From Limnospira fusiformis SAG 85.79 (lineage in GTDB: Bacteria > Cyanobacteriota > Cyanobacteriia > Cyanobacteriales > Microcoleaceae): 64,000 nt of DNA. The first letter of the stretch is position 1. Every line of letters starts with the position of its first letter. Positions 1-10,387 of this stretch are shown one piece after another. The notes beneath the pieces are model-generated. The model was not told the DNA's origin. It worked only from the letters and a program-made list of their open reading frames with translations, and ran no database searches. Both the position numbers and the translations under genes were made by a program. The DNA lies in NCBI RefSeq assembly GCF_012516315.1, contig NZ_CP051185.1:1663403-1727402 (forward strand), in the 5' to 3' direction.

Positions 1-1149
1 AATGAGGCTTTACAAGCATTAACTAATGTAGCGATTTTAATTGAGTCAACTAATGATATAATTGCCGACATCAAAAGACTGGCATCTTCCCAAGGACAAA
101 CTGCTGGAAATATTGATTTTAGTCAATGGCGCGACTTACGAAAACCCGGAAATTTTCCAAGTTCTAAATACACCTATAGAGTTAGTGATTCAATTCGCGA
201 TCGCCAATTTAATTTTGATTTATACCTCCCGGAAACTACTGATAGTAATATCCCCACTTTAATCATATCTCATGGTTTAGCATCAGACCGCAGTCGCTTT
301 GAATACCTCGCGCGCCATTTAGCCTCCTATGGTTTCGCCGTAGCTGTTCCTCAGCACACTGGTAGCGATTTTCAGCAATTCCAAGACTTGTTAATTGGGA
401 AAGTATCAGATATGTTTAACCCGCGAGAATTTATAGACAGACCCCTTGACATTTCCCAAGTATTAGATTATCTGGAATCATTAAATCGTGGAGATTTAAG
501 CGATCGCCTTAACTTGGATAATGTCGGAGTTCTCGGACATTCTCTCGGAGGCTATACAGCTTTAGTCTTAGGGGGTGCGCCGCTGAATTTTGCACAACTG
601 AAAATCGACTGCAATCAAGATAACTTTTCCGTTAATCCTTCCTTGTTTCTCCAGTGTCGCGCCCTAGAATTACCGCAAACCGACACCAACTTGAGAGATG
701 AAAGAGTTAATGCTATCTTACTTATAAACCCTTTAAATAGTAGTATCTTAGGAGAAGCAAGCATCAATCAAATCCAAATCCCGGTGATGATGGTAGCCAG
801 TGGCTTGGATATATTAGCACCAGCAGTATTAGAACAAATCCCAGCTTTTAATTGGTTAACCAATTCCCACCGATATTTAGTTTTTAAAGAAAAAGATAGT
901 CACTTTTTTGATATGAATCAATACACGGCTGAAGCCATACCCAACTTAGGAGGTTTAACTCGTCCAGCCACAGAAATTTCTCGGGGATATATGAAAAGTC
1001 TAAGTGTAGCATTTTTCCAAACCCACATAACTAATAATCCTGAATATGAGCAATATTTACAAGCCGCTTACGCTATCCATATCAGTGATGCTGCTTATCC
1101 TATCCATTTGATATTACCGACTCCTGACCAGAAGCTAGGAGTTAAATAA
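1..1149 (+). CDS. Alpha/beta hydrolase, C-terminal part (5' end outside window)
   Basis: The frame is open from base 1 and the first in-window ATG (388) lies inside the hydrolase fold, so the gene starts upstream of the window. The visible 382 residues contain a lipase/esterase-like core: an early strand ending in ISHGLASD (oxyanion-hole region), then the nucleophile elbow GHSLGG with the predicted catalytic Ser, a later D in the ASGLDILAP segment and a His in KDSHFFD. These would complete a Ser-Asp-His triad. Arrangement and length resemble cyanobacterial DUF1400/dienelactone-hydrolase-type proteins, whose N-terminal domain would be in the missing part. The natural substrate cannot be deduced. 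It ends just before the palindrome array. Family assignment is firm, specific function unknown. Confidence 0.8.
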   Translation, partial: NEALQALTNVAILIESTNDIIADIKRLASSQGQTAGNIDFSQWRDLRKPGNFPSSKYTYRVSDSIRDRQFNFDLYLPETTDSNIPTLIISHGLASDRSRFEYLARHLASYGFAVAVPQHTGSDFQQFQDLLIGKVSDMFNPREFIDRPLDISQVLDYLESLNRGDLSDRLNLDNVGVLGHSLGGYTALVLGGAPLNFAQLKIDCNQDNFSVNPSLFLQCRALELPQTDTNLRDERVNAILLINPLNSSILGEASINQIQIPVMMVASGLDILAPAVLEQIPAFNWLTNSHRYLVFKEKDSHFFDMNQYTAEAIPNLGGLTRPATEISRGYMKSLSVAFFQTHITNNPEYEQYLQAAYAIHISDAAYPIHLILPTPDQKLGVK

Positions 1150-1187
1150 AATGACATAAATAAATATTGACCCTTGACAAAAATGTA

Positions 1188-1456
1188 GGTTGGGTGAAAC
1201 CCAACAAAGAGAGTAGTAGGTTGGGTGAAACGGAAAATGTAGGTTGGGTGAAACCCAACAAAGAGAGTAGTAGAGTAGTAGGTTGGGTGAAACCCAACAG
1301 AGGTCAATTGACCCAACGTAGGTTGGGTGAAACCCAACAAAGAGAGTAGTAGGTTGGGTGAAACCCAACAAAGAGAGTAGTAGGTTGGGTGAAACCCAAC
1401 AGAGGTCAATTGACCCAACGTAGGTTGGGTGAAACCCAACAGAGGTCAATTGACCC
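1188..1456. repeat. Array of eight short palindromes (GTTGGGTGAAACCCAAC)
   Basis: Eight copies start near 1188, 1219, 1242, 1281, 1321, 1352, 1383 and 1423. Seven are intact and the second has lost its right arm. Each can fold with a 7-bp stem (GTTGGGT/ACCCAAC) and a GAA loop. Linkers are of two kinds: AAAGAGAGTAGTA, or a segment with a second perfect palindrome GGTCAATTGACC (about 1302, 1403 and 1443). It lies between a convergent hydrolase and gyrA. Similar hairpins are common in intergenic DNA of filamentous cyanobacteria; the role is unknown. Confidence 0.9.
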
Positions 1457-1466
1457 AACGTAGTCA

Positions 1467-1513
1467 ATATAGCAAAAGTCAGGCAGGAAAACCCGCCATG
1501 ACTTTTGTTATAT
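1467..1513. other. Long inverted repeat (hairpin) beside palindrome array
   Basis: Arms of about 15 bases (1467-1481 and 1499-1513, AAAAGTCA against TGACTTTT in the core) flank a 17-base loop. No long T run follows in either direction, so a terminator function for the upstream hydrolase is possible but not clear. Confidence 0.55.
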
Positions 1514-1661
1514 CGATTGGAAAGCACACTACTTAGGTTTCTAATCTGATTATAACCGATATTGTCAGATTTTTATATCCGATTTGTGCAACTTTTTTGT
1601 ATTGATGGACTTGCTCAAATTGTTAATTGATATATTGAATTGATATATTGAATTGATATAT

Positions 1662-1708
1662 GAAAAACTCCCCCCTAACCAGACCTATTAGGAGGAAATG
1701 GGGGGAGT
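1662..1708 (-). terminator. Rho-independent terminator of gyrA
   Basis: Perfect 9-bp arms ACTCCCCCC (1667-1675) and GGGGGGAGT (1700-1708) lie 23 bases past the gyrA stop. On the minus strand the stem is followed by TTTTC. Position and shape fit an intrinsic terminator for gyrA. Confidence 0.75.
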
Positions 1709-1730
1709 AGGGTTTCTAGGTTGTCAGAGT

Positions 1731-4379
1731 TCAGTTATTGACTTCTTGAAGTTCAACGTCAGTATTAGGGTCAACATCAACTTCGGTATCGTCCCCTTCA
1801 CCGGATAAAGGGACTAAAGCCACAGCAGCGATCGCATCTTCCTTATCTAAGCGTTGTACCCGCACCCCTGTAGCATTGCGGGACTGTCGAGAAATAGCGC
1901 TAATCACCTGACGAATAATAATCCCCCGGCTAGTAATTAACATCAATTCATCAGTATTATGTACCACCTGAAGCGCCACCACACAATCACCAGATAAATG
2001 GGGTTTAAACTTAGTAGCAATAATGCCTTTTCCGGCGCGATTTTGTAAGCGGAATTGAGACACAGGAACTCGTTTTCCATAACCCCTAGTAGTAATGACC
2101 AAAATAGAAACCCCATCAGGTTCAACTTCAGTAGTAGCTATCTCTTCAGATTCCGTATCATCCACCTCTTCAACGGTAGTATTTTCCTCCTCTTCTATTT
2201 CCGTTTCTTCACCCCCCAATTTAGGAATACTAGCCACAATGAAACTAGGGAGAATATCCATCCCAATGAGTTCATCATCTGGTTTTAGTTTCATAGCTTT
2301 AACCCCACGGGTAGCGCGACCGAGGGGTCGTAATTGTTTATCATCAGTGTGGAAATGAATAGCCATACCCAGGCGAGAACCGATAATAACGCTATCATCC
2401 ACCTTAGCACTGCGTACCCAACGCAACTCATCTCCTTCATTTAAGGAAATCGCAATTATGCCATTAGAACGGATATTGTTAAAAGCGGAAAGGGCAGTTT
2501 TTTTGATGTAACCCCCCTTAGTTAGCATCACCAAATATTCATCGTTACTAAATTCCCCAACCGCCACCAAAGAGGTGATTTTCTCATCCCGAGGAATTGG
2601 TAACATTTGCACAATCGGAACCCCCCGAGCGATGCGGGAGCCGATAGGTATTTGATAGGCTTTTAAACAGTAAGCAACCCCCCGTTCAGTAAAGAACATA
2701 ATACTGTCATGGTCGCAACAACTCAAGAAATGTTTAACCCCATCATCCTCCTTCATTTTAGTTCCAGATTTACCGCGAGTGGCGCGATTTTGAGCCTCAA
2801 AAGTATTAACGGGCATCCGTTTAATGTACCCTTGTTCAGTGAGAAGAATAATTGCTTTTTCATTAGCAATCAAATCGGTATCTTCTAGCTCACTTTCTTC
2901 GAGTTCAATTTCGGTCCGTCGGGGTGTGCCGTGACGTTGTTTAATTTCTTGAGCTTCCTGTTCAACAATTTCTAAAATCCGTTCTCGGCGATTTAAAATA
3001 TCGTTTAGGTCAGCAATTTTCGCCAAAAGTTCTTGATGTTCTTGTTCAATTTTCTGAGCTTCCAAGGCGGTTAAACGTCGCAGTTGCATTTGTAAAATAG
3101 CATCAGCTTGTGGTTCAGAAAGTCCGAACCTTTCGATTAACTCCTGTTTAGCTGTAGGGCTATCAGCAGCATGGCGAATTAGGGCAATAATTGCATCAAG
3201 ATTATCGAGAGCAATTAATAGTCCTTGCAGGAGGTGATCACGTTCTTCAGCTTTGCGTTTTTCATATTCAGTACGCCGCCGGATAGTGTCGATGCGGAAG
3301 TCTAGGAAAACATGGAGATATCGCTTGAGGGTAAGCAATTCTGGTTTTCCGTTAACTAGGGCTAACATATTAGCGCCGAAGTTGGTCTGAAGGGGAGTTT
3401 GTTTATAAAGGTTGTTGAGAACCACCCTAGGATAGGCATCTCGTCGGAGTTCCACGACGATCCGCATCCCTTCACGATCGCTTTCATCTCGGATATCTGA
3501 TATCCCCTCCAGGCGCTTCTCATTCACCATTTCGGCGATTTTTTCGATTAAAGCGGCTTTATTGGTTTGGTAGGGTAACTCAGTGATGATAATAGCTTCC
3601 CGGTCTGGTCGTCCTCGGTGTTCAATGGTTTCAATTTGGGCAACTCCCCGCATGGTGATAGAACCCCGTCCGGTGGTGTAGGCTTCCCGAATACCAGACC
3701 TTCCGAGAATTTTCGCCCCGGTCGGGAAGTCAGGACCGGGAATATAGCGCATTAGTTCAGTATCAGTAATTTCGGGGTTATGAATTAGCGCGACTAAGCC
3801 ATCGACTAACTCATTGAGGTTATGGGGGGGGATGTTAGTTGCCATTCCGACGGCGATACCGGAGGAACCGTTGAGCAACAGTTGAGGAATGCGGGCCGGA
3901 AGCACTAGGGGTTCTTGTTGGGAACCGTCAAAGTTATCGCCAAAATCTACGGTATCGGAGTCGATATCCCGCAACATGGCTTCGGAGGTCAGGTAGTGCA
4001 GGCGACATTCTGTGTATCGCATGGCGGCGGGGGGGTCATTATCGACAGACCCAAAGTTCCCGTGACCTTGAATTAGGGGCGATCGCATCGAAAATTCCTG
4101 GGCCATCCGCACTAGGGCATCGTAGACGGCTGTATCACCGTGGGGGTGATATTTCCCCAGAACCTCCCCTACCACCCGGGCGCACTTCCGAAAGGGGCGA
4201 TCGGGCATTAGGCCTAGTTCATTCATGGCATACAGGATGCGACGATGGACTGGTTTAAACCCATCCCTGGCATCTGGCAGCGCCCGACCTACAATGACGC
4301 TCATGGCGTATTCGAGATAGGATTGCTGCATCTCGTTCCGCAAATCCGTTGGGATAATTCGGGATTCGGAAGCGCTCAT
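1731..4379 (-). CDS. gyrA: DNA gyrase subunit A
   Basis: GyrA forms the breakage-reunion half of the A2B2 gyrase that introduces negative supercoils. The 882-residue protein starts with the usual PTDLRNEM...[16 protein letters not shown] block. The catalytic tyrosine is in AAMRYTE (Tyr122), and the quinolone-region helix has [10 protein letters not shown] with Thr83 and Asp87. The C-terminal half carries repeated beta-pinwheel blades (for example [27 protein letters not shown]). An acidic Glu-rich insert sits near residues 730-760, and the tail is acidic. The GyrA-box position reads QNRATRGK, the form I recall from cyanobacterial GyrA rather than QRRGGKG. It is transcribed alone, with a terminator downstream. 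The start ATG at 4379 gives the conserved N-terminus. Confidence 0.97.
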   Translation of the reverse strand: MSASESRIIPTDLRNEMQQSYLEYAMSVIVGRALPDARDGFKPVHRRILYAMNELGLMPDRPFRKCARVVGEVLGKYHPHGDTAVYDALVRMAQEFSMRSPLIQGHGNFGSVDNDPPAAMRYTECRLHYLTSEAMLRDIDSDTVDFGDNFDGSQQEPLVLPARIPQLLLNGSSGIAVGMATNIPPHNLNELVDGLVALIHNPEITDTELMRYIPGPDFPTGAKILGRSGIREAYTTGRGSITMRGVAQIETIEHRGRPDREAIIITELPYQTNKAALIEKIAEMVNEKRLEGISDIRDESDREGMRIVVELRRDAYPRVVLNNLYKQTPLQTNFGANMLALVNGKPELLTLKRYLHVFLDFRIDTIRRRTEYEKRKAEERDHLLQGLLIALDNLDAIIALIRHAADSPTAKQELIERFGLSEPQADAILQMQLRRLTALEAQKIEQEHQELLAKIADLNDILNRRERILEIVEQEAQEIKQRHGTPRRTEIELEESELEDTDLIANEKAIILLTEQGYIKRMPVNTFEAQNRATRGKSGTKMKEDDGVKHFLSCCDHDSIMFFTERGVAYCLKAYQIPIGSRIARGVPIVQMLPIPRDEKITSLVAVGEFSNDEYLVMLTKGGYIKKTALSAFNNIRSNGIIAISLNEGDELRWVRSAKVDDSVIIGSRLGMAIHFHTDDKQLRPLGRATRGVKAMKLKPDDELIGMDILPSFIVASIPKLGGEETEIEEEENTTVEEVDDTESEEIATTEVEPDGVSILVITTRGYGKRVPVSQFRLQNRAGKGIIATKFKPHLSGDCVVALQVVHNTDELMLITSRGIIIRQVISAISRQSRNATGVRVQRLDKEDAIAAVALVPLSGEGDDTEVDVDPNTDVELQEVNN

Positions 4380-4580
4380 AGAATTTAAAACTCCATTAAT
4401 ATTGCAAAAACCGTCGCTTTTTTGTGAAATAATTCAGATCAAATAAATTGATTTTCGATTATTATTTGAAAAGGCGCGACTAGGCTATAAAATTATAGCA
4501 TACTTTGCACATATTTTCGATGGGAATCCCTCTCGGCCCTATTGCCTTTTTGTCCCCTGTTGTTAGCCCCGGCACGGTCA

Positions 4581-5507
4581 ATGTTAACTGTTATCTACTC
4601 TGACGAATTTCTGGAACACAAAACGGGTTTATTTCATCCAGAACGACCCGAACGCCTCAAAGCGATCGTCCAAGGTTTGCGGGCCACCCCCTGGCGTGAC
4701 CAACTGACTTGGTTATCACCCACTCCGCTAAAAGAACGCCACAGTCTGATTATGCAAGTCCTCAAGGCTGTTCACACCGACTCCCATATTGACAGGATTA
4801 AAAATATTGCCAGTGCTGGCGGCGGCCATCTTGACGGCGATACTCCCATTTCTGAGGAGAGTTACCAGGTGGCGCTATTGGCGATCAGTGCTTGGTTAGA
4901 TGGTGTCGATCGCACTTTGACTACCGCCAGACCTAGTTTTATTTTAGCCCGTCCCCCCGGACATCATGCCGAAGCGGGTCGGGGGATGGGTTTCTGTTTG
5001 TTTTCTAATGCGGCGATCGCTGCTCATTATGCCATTCAACAGCCAGGAGTCAATCGAGTTGCTATTCTTGATTGGGACGTTCACCACGGTAACGGAACCC
5101 AAAGCCTGGTCGAAAATCACCCCCAAATGGCTTACTGTTCCCTTCATCAGTCCCCCTGTTATCCCGGAACTGGCTACCCCCAAGAAAAAGGTCAATATAA
5201 TAATGTTTTAAATATCCCCATGTCTCCAGGTAGTACCATGGCATTATACCAGCCAGCTTTTGAAAATCAAGTGATCCCTTTTTTACAAAGTTTTCAGCCA
5301 GATTTATTAATTATCAGTGCTGGATATGATGCCAATCAAGCTGACCCCTTAGCCAGTATTTCCTTACAACCGCAAGATTTTGGGATATTTACAGATTATT
5401 GCTGCCAAATAACTACAAAAATTGTGTTAGGATTAGAAGGGGGATATGATTTGAAAAGTTTGGCGGATTCGGTAGTGGCAACTATAGAGTCCTGTTTAAA
5501 TCATTAA
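4581..5507 (+). CDS. Histone deacetylase family protein
   Basis: A 308-residue member of the arginase/deacetylase fold, a Zn-dependent deacetylase of acyl-lysine or acetylpolyamine-type substrates. Visible signatures are HPERPERL near the start, RPPGHHAEAGRGMGFC (tandem active-site histidines), DWDVHHGNGTQ (zinc Asp/His), SAGYDANQADPLA (second zinc Asp) and LEGGYDL near the end. All expected metal ligands are present, so it should be active. An upstream ATG at 4542 would add 13 residues of unrelated sequence; the ATG at 4581 begins MLTVIYSDEF, the family N-terminus, and is preferred. Bacteria have no histones, so the true substrate is unknown. It is divergent from gyrA across about 200 bp. 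Confidence 0.93.
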   Translation: MLTVIYSDEFLEHKTGLFHPERPERLKAIVQGLRATPWRDQLTWLSPTPLKERHSLIMQVLKAVHTDSHIDRIKNIASAGGGHLDGDTPISEESYQVALLAISAWLDGVDRTLTTARPSFILARPPGHHAEAGRGMGFCLFSNAAIAAHYAIQQPGVNRVAILDWDVHHGNGTQSLVENHPQMAYCSLHQSPCYPGTGYPQEKGQYNNVLNIPMSPGSTMALYQPAFENQVIPFLQSFQPDLLIISAGYDANQADPLASISLQPQDFGIFTDYCCQITTKIVLGLEGGYDLKSLADSVVATIESCLNH

Positions 5508-5585
5508 TCCCTCCCAGTCTGGTCAGCCATTAACTCCCACAACAACCAACTATCAGATATGATCGGAATCATATCAAATTGAACT

Positions 5586-7583
5586 ATGGTCAAATTTGAG
5601 TTAAAAGCACCCTTTCAACCTACAGGAGATCAACCATTAGCGATCGCCCAATTAATTCAAAGCATCAAATCCGGTCATCCTAAAACCACCCTCTTAGGCG
5701 CAACTGGAACCGGAAAAACCTTTACCATTGCCGCCACCATCGCCGAATTAGGTCGCCCCACCCTAGTCCTCGCCCACAACAAAACCCTCGCCGCCCAACT
5801 CTGCAATGAACTGCGGGAATTTTTCCCTAACAATGCCGTTGAATACTTTATCAGCTATTACGACTATTATCAACCGGAAGCCTATATTCCTGTCTCCGAT
5901 ACTTATATAGAAAAAACCGCCTCAATTAACGATGAAATTGATATGCTGAGACACTCAGCTACTCGGTCTTTATTTGAAAGGCGAGATGTAATTGTTGTAG
6001 CTTCCATTAGCTGTATTTACGGGTTAGGAATACCCACCGAATACCTGAACGCAGCCATTCCCCTACGGGTGGGAGAAGACCTAGACCAACGCCAACTTTT
6101 GCGAGACCTAGCCTCTATTCAATATACCCGCAATGACACGGAAATCACTCGCGGACGCTTCCGAGTTCGCGGAGATGTCTTAGAAATTGGACCCGCCTAT
6201 GAAGACCGTATAATTAGGGTAGAATTTTTCGGGGATGAAATTGATGCAATTCGTTATATTGACCCCGTAACCGGAGAAGTCTTACAGAGTTTAGACACAT
6301 TAAATATATACCCCGCCCGCCACTTTGTGACACCGGGAGATAGGTTAGATGCTGCTTGTGATGCTATTGCTGCTGAACTTAAACAACAGTTAGCCGAATT
6401 AGAAAAAGCTGGTAAACTTTTAGAAGCCCAACGCCTAGATCAACGCGCTCGCTATGACTTGGAAATGCTGCGAGAAGTCGGATATTGTAATGGTGTGGAA
6501 AACTACTCTCGTCACCTCGCTGGAAGGCTTCCCGGTTCTCCTCCTGAGTGTTTGGTGGACTATTTCCCGGATGATTGGTTATTGGTGGTCGATGAGTCTC
6601 ATGTGACGGTTCCTCAAATTCGGGCTATGTACAATGGCGACCAAGCCAGAAAAAAGGTGCTAATTGAACATGGTTTTCGTCTTCCTAGTGCGGCGGATAA
6701 TCGACCCTTGAAATCTGAGGAATTTTGGCAAAAAGTTAAACAGTGTATTTTGGTCTCGGCGACACCAGGAGATTGGGAAATTGCACAATCTCAAGGTCAG
6801 GTGGTTGAACAAGTTATTCGACCAACGGGGGTAGTTGACCCGGAAATATTTGTCCGCCCAACCACAGGACAGGTTGATGATTTAATCGCTGAAATTCAAG
6901 AGAGAATCCCCAGGAATGAACGGGTTTTGGTTACGACTTTAACTAAGCGTATGGCGGAGGATTTAACTGAGTATTTGCAAGAGAGGGGTATTCGGGTCAG
7001 ATATCTACATTCGGAAATACAGTCGATTCAGCGCATTGAGATTCTTCAGTCTTTACAAGAAGGCGAATTTGATGTGTTAATTGGGGTGAATTTATTGCGG
7101 GAAGGTTTGGATTTACCACAGGTGTCTCTGGTGGCTATTTTTGATGCGGATAAGGAAGGTTTTTTGCGGACGGAAAGGTCCCTTATTCAAACTATTGGGA
7201 GGGCGGCGCGCCACGTTCGCGGTCAGGCTATCTTGTATGCTGATAATATGACTGACAGCATGAGGGCGGCGATCGCCGAAACTAACCGACGGCGAACAAT
7301 TCAGTTGGAGTATAATCAAAAATATGGCATTACCCCTAAATCTATTCACAAAACTTCCAGTAATGCCATTTTGGCGTTTTTGGATGTCTCCAGACGCTTA
7401 AATTATCAACAAATTGATCTGCCTTGTCCACAGGTGGATGATTTACCCTTGGAAGAAATACCAACTTTAATTCAACAGTTGGAGGTTCGCATGAAGCAGG
7501 CGGCGCAACAGTTGGAGTTTGAGGAGGCGGCTCAATTTCGCGATCGCATTCGCATTTTACGCGATAAATTAGTTGGTCGTTAA
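5586..7583 (+). CDS. uvrB: Excinuclease ABC subunit B
   Basis: UvrB verifies lesions handed over by UvrA and recruits UvrC in nucleotide excision repair. The 665-residue protein has full family length. It has Walker A GATGTGKT (residues 38-45), the beta-hairpin region [12 protein letters not shown] used to clamp DNA, DESH of the Walker B box, [10 protein letters not shown], helicase motifs V/VI ([14 protein letters not shown] and QTIGRAARH) and a C-terminal UVR domain (residues about 625-660, [12 protein letters not shown]) that contacts UvrC. The ATG start gives the canonical [17 protein letters not shown]. It lies 78 bp after the deacetylase gene on the same strand and may be separately transcribed. 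Confidence 0.98.
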   Translation: MVKFELKAPFQPTGDQPLAIAQLIQSIKSGHPKTTLLGATGTGKTFTIAATIAELGRPTLVLAHNKTLAAQLCNELREFFPNNAVEYFISYYDYYQPEAYIPVSDTYIEKTASINDEIDMLRHSATRSLFERRDVIVVASISCIYGLGIPTEYLNAAIPLRVGEDLDQRQLLRDLASIQYTRNDTEITRGRFRVRGDVLEIGPAYEDRIIRVEFFGDEIDAIRYIDPVTGEVLQSLDTLNIYPARHFVTPGDRLDAACDAIAAELKQQLAELEKAGKLLEAQRLDQRARYDLEMLREVGYCNGVENYSRHLAGRLPGSPPECLVDYFPDDWLLVVDESHVTVPQIRAMYNGDQARKKVLIEHGFRLPSAADNRPLKSEEFWQKVKQCILVSATPGDWEIAQSQGQVVEQVIRPTGVVDPEIFVRPTTGQVDDLIAEIQERIPRNERVLVTTLTKRMAEDLTEYLQERGIRVRYLHSEIQSIQRIEILQSLQEGEFDVLIGVNLLREGLDLPQVSLVAIFDADKEGFLRTERSLIQTIGRAARHVRGQAILYADNMTDSMRAAIAETNRRRTIQLEYNQKYGITPKSIHKTSSNAILAFLDVSRRLNYQQIDLPCPQVDDLPLEEIPTLIQQLEVRMKQAAQQLEFEEAAQFRDRIRILRDKLVGR

Positions 7584-7828
7584 TTGATTTTTAGGACTCA
7601 GCGGCTGGGCCAAAAAAAAAATTTTCTGGGCGGCCCCCGCGCTTTTTTTTTCAGAAAACCCTATCTTTTTGGGGGAGTCCGTGCTATACTATAGGATAAT
7701 GGGAATAGTTGCGAAAATATTATTTTTGCTTACATCCCATTATGTAACATACTCCTATCATAGCCGACTAGCGCCGCCCTGTCAACCCCTTTTCACTTGG
7801 GCGGCCGGGCCATTTTTTTAAAAAAAAG
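7584..7828. other. Convergent intergenic region with nested inverted repeats
   Basis: This is the 245-bp gap between convergent uvrB and the MATE gene. ATAATGGGA (7696-7704) pairs with TCCCATTAT (7735-7743), and an outer pair ATAGGA/TCCTAT extends the stem. Both ends carry similar GGGCGGCC-type stretches next to long A or T runs (about 7612-7660 and 7799-7827). The region may terminate transcription from both sides. No gene is seen. Confidence 0.5.
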
Positions 7829-9202
7829 CTATTCTAGGACAACTGGATCAGCCGATCGCAATTGCCAAGTTTTGCAAGTCCAAAAATAAGCGCCAATACC
7901 GACAAGTAAATTAGCAATACAAGCGGCGACAAAAATGCCTTTAACTCCCCACCAGAGACTACCCAAATAAGCCAAAGGAACATAAAGTAATAACATCCGG
8001 GTAATAGTCATCATCAAAGATGGTAAAGGCTTACCCAAAGCATTAAAAGTAGAACTAGCGATGAACATGAGACCCATAGTTCCATAACTAACGGGAACGA
8101 GGGTGAGGTAACTAGCAGCGATCGCGACTACATTGGGATTTTGATCAAAAGCGGTAGCGATTTGTTCAGAACTAGCAGCCAAAATAAGAGTTAATAGGAC
8201 TCCCCAAAATATACAAAACAGGAAAGACTGTCGGATAGCAGTGTGTACGCGATGATAAAGTTGAGCGCCCCAATTTTGACCAACAAAAGGACCAATACTA
8301 GCAGAGAGTGCCATAATCACAATTAAAGCGAAAGCCTCGACTCGGGTAGCAATACCAAAACCAGCGACGGCTTCGGCACCCTCTGTAGCGACCAAACCTG
8401 TAACGACGGCGGTAGAAATAGGGGTAATCATATTGGTTCCGGTAGCGGGAATACCAACATGGAGAATTTGTCGCCAGTCGGACAATAGGTCTTTGGGGGT
8501 GGGAAGTTTCCAGAGGAGCATTTTTTCGCGGAAATGCAGGAATAAGACGGAAGCGATTAAAGTGGTAGCACGACCGATAACAGTAGCGATCGCGGCTCCC
8601 CGCAGTCCCATGGCTGGTATAGTAGCAAAGCCAAAGATAAATATCGGGTCAAGGATAATATTAACGACAGCAGCGACAGTCATAATCACACTAGGAACGA
8701 AGGTATTACCCGCCGCGCGAATGGCGCTAGTCCCGACCATAGGAACCACCAGAAAAATGACACCCCCATACCAAATGGTCATATACTCGCGGATAAATGG
8801 CAAGATATCAGGACTGGCTCCCAAGGCTTGAAACACGGGATTAATGGTGCTGATACCGAGGACGACTAAGACACTAACCATAAGCAGAGACAGACTGAGA
8901 GAGTTAGTGGTGAGGCGGCGGACGCGATCGCGTTCTCCCTCCCCAATAGCCCTAGCAATGACAGAAGCAGCGCCTATCCCCAGTCCCATAGATACGCTTC
9001 CTAATAGGGTGACTACTGGAAAGGTAAAACTCATCGCGGCTAGTTGTCGGGTTCCCAACTTAGCGACGAAGTAGGTATCTGCTAGGCTAAAGGCAATAAT
9101 GGCAAACACTCCCCAAATCATTGGTAGAGTGAGGTTAATCAGGGTAGATGTAACAGATCCTTGGGTTAATGTTCCTTTCATAGGGCCAGCGGCTTTGAGC
9201 AT
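7829..9202 (-). CDS. MATE family efflux transporter
   Basis: A 457-residue polytopic membrane protein with about twelve hydrophobic segments and the internal twofold symmetry of multidrug and toxic-compound extrusion proteins. These export organic cations or metabolites against Na+ or H+. Family-like elements are PMIWGVFAIIAFSLADTYFVAKLG near the start, SMGLGIGAASVIARAIGEG after TM2, and GFGIATRVEAFALI with FVGQNWGAQ in the second half. The start at 9202 (MLKAAGPMKGTL) is plausible; a second ATG seven codons in is also possible. It is monocistronic and convergent to uvrB. The substrate cannot be inferred. Confidence 0.93.
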   Translation of the reverse strand: MLKAAGPMKGTLTQGSVTSTLINLTLPMIWGVFAIIAFSLADTYFVAKLGTRQLAAMSFTFPVVTLLGSVSMGLGIGAASVIARAIGEGERDRVRRLTTNSLSLSLLMVSVLVVLGISTINPVFQALGASPDILPFIREYMTIWYGGVIFLVVPMVGTSAIRAAGNTFVPSVIMTVAAVVNIILDPIFIFGFATIPAMGLRGAAIATVIGRATTLIASVLFLHFREKMLLWKLPTPKDLLSDWRQILHVGIPATGTNMITPISTAVVTGLVATEGAEAVAGFGIATRVEAFALIVIMALSASIGPFVGQNWGAQLYHRVHTAIRQSFLFCIFWGVLLTLILAASSEQIATAFDQNPNVVAIAASYLTLVPVSYGTMGLMFIASSTFNALGKPLPSLMMTITRMLLLYVPLAYLGSLWWGVKGIFVAACIANLLVGIGAYFWTCKTWQLRSADPVVLE

Positions 9203-9359
9203 ATTTACAAAAGTTTACCAAAAAAAAAGGGTTGAAGCTAGGCGGTAGGTGGTAGTGGCTCTATTAGTGTTTGGGGGAAGATTGCTAAAATGTTACATAT
9301 TATTGCAGAGCTTCATAAAAGTTAGACTGCGATCGCCTCAATCCCCTAATCTGTAAGCA

Positions 9360-9368
9360 TGGTATATT
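9360..9368 (+). promoter_or_regulatory. Possible extended -10 promoter of cpcG
   Basis: TG-G-TATATT (TATATT at 9363-9368) lies about 90 bp upstream of the cpcG start in AT-rich DNA. No good -35 box is visible. Confidence 0.3.
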
Positions 9369-9457
9369 AATGCCAGTGTGCTAAATCCCAATCATCCTGG
9401 GATAGATCATTGGCGACAACTGATAAACAATGCTGACGTTTGAGAATAAGGAGATTA

Positions 9458-10222
9458 ATGGTGCCCCTTCCATTATTAAGCTACACTACAACGAGTTTCA
9501 ATACTCGTGTTGCTGGATATGAAGTTCCAGGTGATGAGCAGCCCCAAATTTATACGGCTGAAAATATGCCTTCGGGTTCTGAGTGGGACGCTCTGATCTG
9601 GGCGGCTTATCGGCAAATCTTTAGTGAGCATCAAATGCTGAAAAGCAATCGCCAAACCTTCCTTGAGTCCCAACTCAAGTTTGGTCAGATCACCGTCCGT
9701 GACTTCATTGGTGGGTTAGCGACTTCGGCTCCTTTCTTGGAGAGAAACTACCAAACCAACAGCAACTACCGCTTTGCGGAAATGTGCGTTCAGCGAATTC
9801 TCGGCCGGGATGTTTACAACGAACGGGAAAAAATCGCTTGGTCAATTGTGATTGCTAACAAAGGACCCAAGGGCTTCATTGAGGAATTACTCAATAGCGA
9901 CGAGTACCTGGATAACTTCGGATATGATACAGTTCCTTATCAACGTCGTCGGATTCTGCCTCAGCGCAATATGGGCGAAACACCCTTTAACCTGAAGACT
10001 CCCCGGTACAATGAATACCACCGGACCCAGTTGGGATTCCCCCAAGTTATCTGGCAAACTTCTGTACGTCGCTTTGTACCCCAAGAGAAGCAACCCAAAG
10101 CTGGCGATCCCGCCAACTTCCTGGCTATGGCAAAACAGGTTTCTCGTCCTGCCAACACAGTAACTCGCGTTGCCCTTGGTAGCATCAATTTTGACACCAT
10201 GGTTCCTTACCGTCAGCGCTAA
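9458..10222 (+). CDS. cpcG: Phycobilisome rod-core linker polypeptide CpcG
   Basis: CpcG links phycocyanin rods to the allophycocyanin core of the phycobilisome on the outer thylakoid face. The 254-residue protein begins with the typical LPLLSY...[15 protein letters not shown] segment. It continues with a Pfam PBS-linker domain (about residues 25-175) showing [34 protein letters not shown] and [16 protein letters not shown]. It has the usual CpcG length and lacks a CpcD domain. The ATG at 9458 is preceded by AAGGAG (9448-9453) at ideal spacing; a TTG 18 bases upstream is in frame but overlaps the ribosome-binding site and is rejected. It stands apart from any visible cpc operon, as cpcG genes often do. 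Confidence 0.95.
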   Translation: MVPLPLLSYTTTSFNTRVAGYEVPGDEQPQIYTAENMPSGSEWDALIWAAYRQIFSEHQMLKSNRQTFLESQLKFGQITVRDFIGGLATSAPFLERNYQTNSNYRFAEMCVQRILGRDVYNEREKIAWSIVIANKGPKGFIEELLNSDEYLDNFGYDTVPYQRRRILPQRNMGETPFNLKTPRYNEYHRTQLGFPQVIWQTSVRRFVPQEKQPKAGDPANFLAMAKQVSRPANTVTRVALGSINFDTMVPYRQR

Positions 10223-10387
10223 TAGGATCTAATCCTTACTTAATTGGGATTGACAGTCGCTGCCAGCGGTTAGATATTCGGAGTTTTTGACCCAATGGTT
10301 AACTCTTGATGTCTAACATTTGGCGGCGAATTTTTCGTGGGGGCGATCGCTATAATAACAATAATTGTTAATCATCCCTAATGTATT

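Noticed and set aside
62..262. Small frame at the left edge
   Set aside because: It is out of frame with the alpha/beta hydrolase, whose frame is open across the same bases.
1188..1456. Possible CRISPR array
   Set aside because: Units are 17-18-bp palindromes with short linkers of only two recurring types. There are no unique 30-40-bp spacers.
1095..1527. Overlapping minus-strand frames rich in GFHPTY repeats
   Set aside because: They are translations of the palindrome array, with no start context or coding pattern.
7584..7828. Insertion sequence remnant between uvrB and the MATE gene
   Set aside because: There is no transposase-like frame and no clear target-site duplication, only nested inverted repeats.
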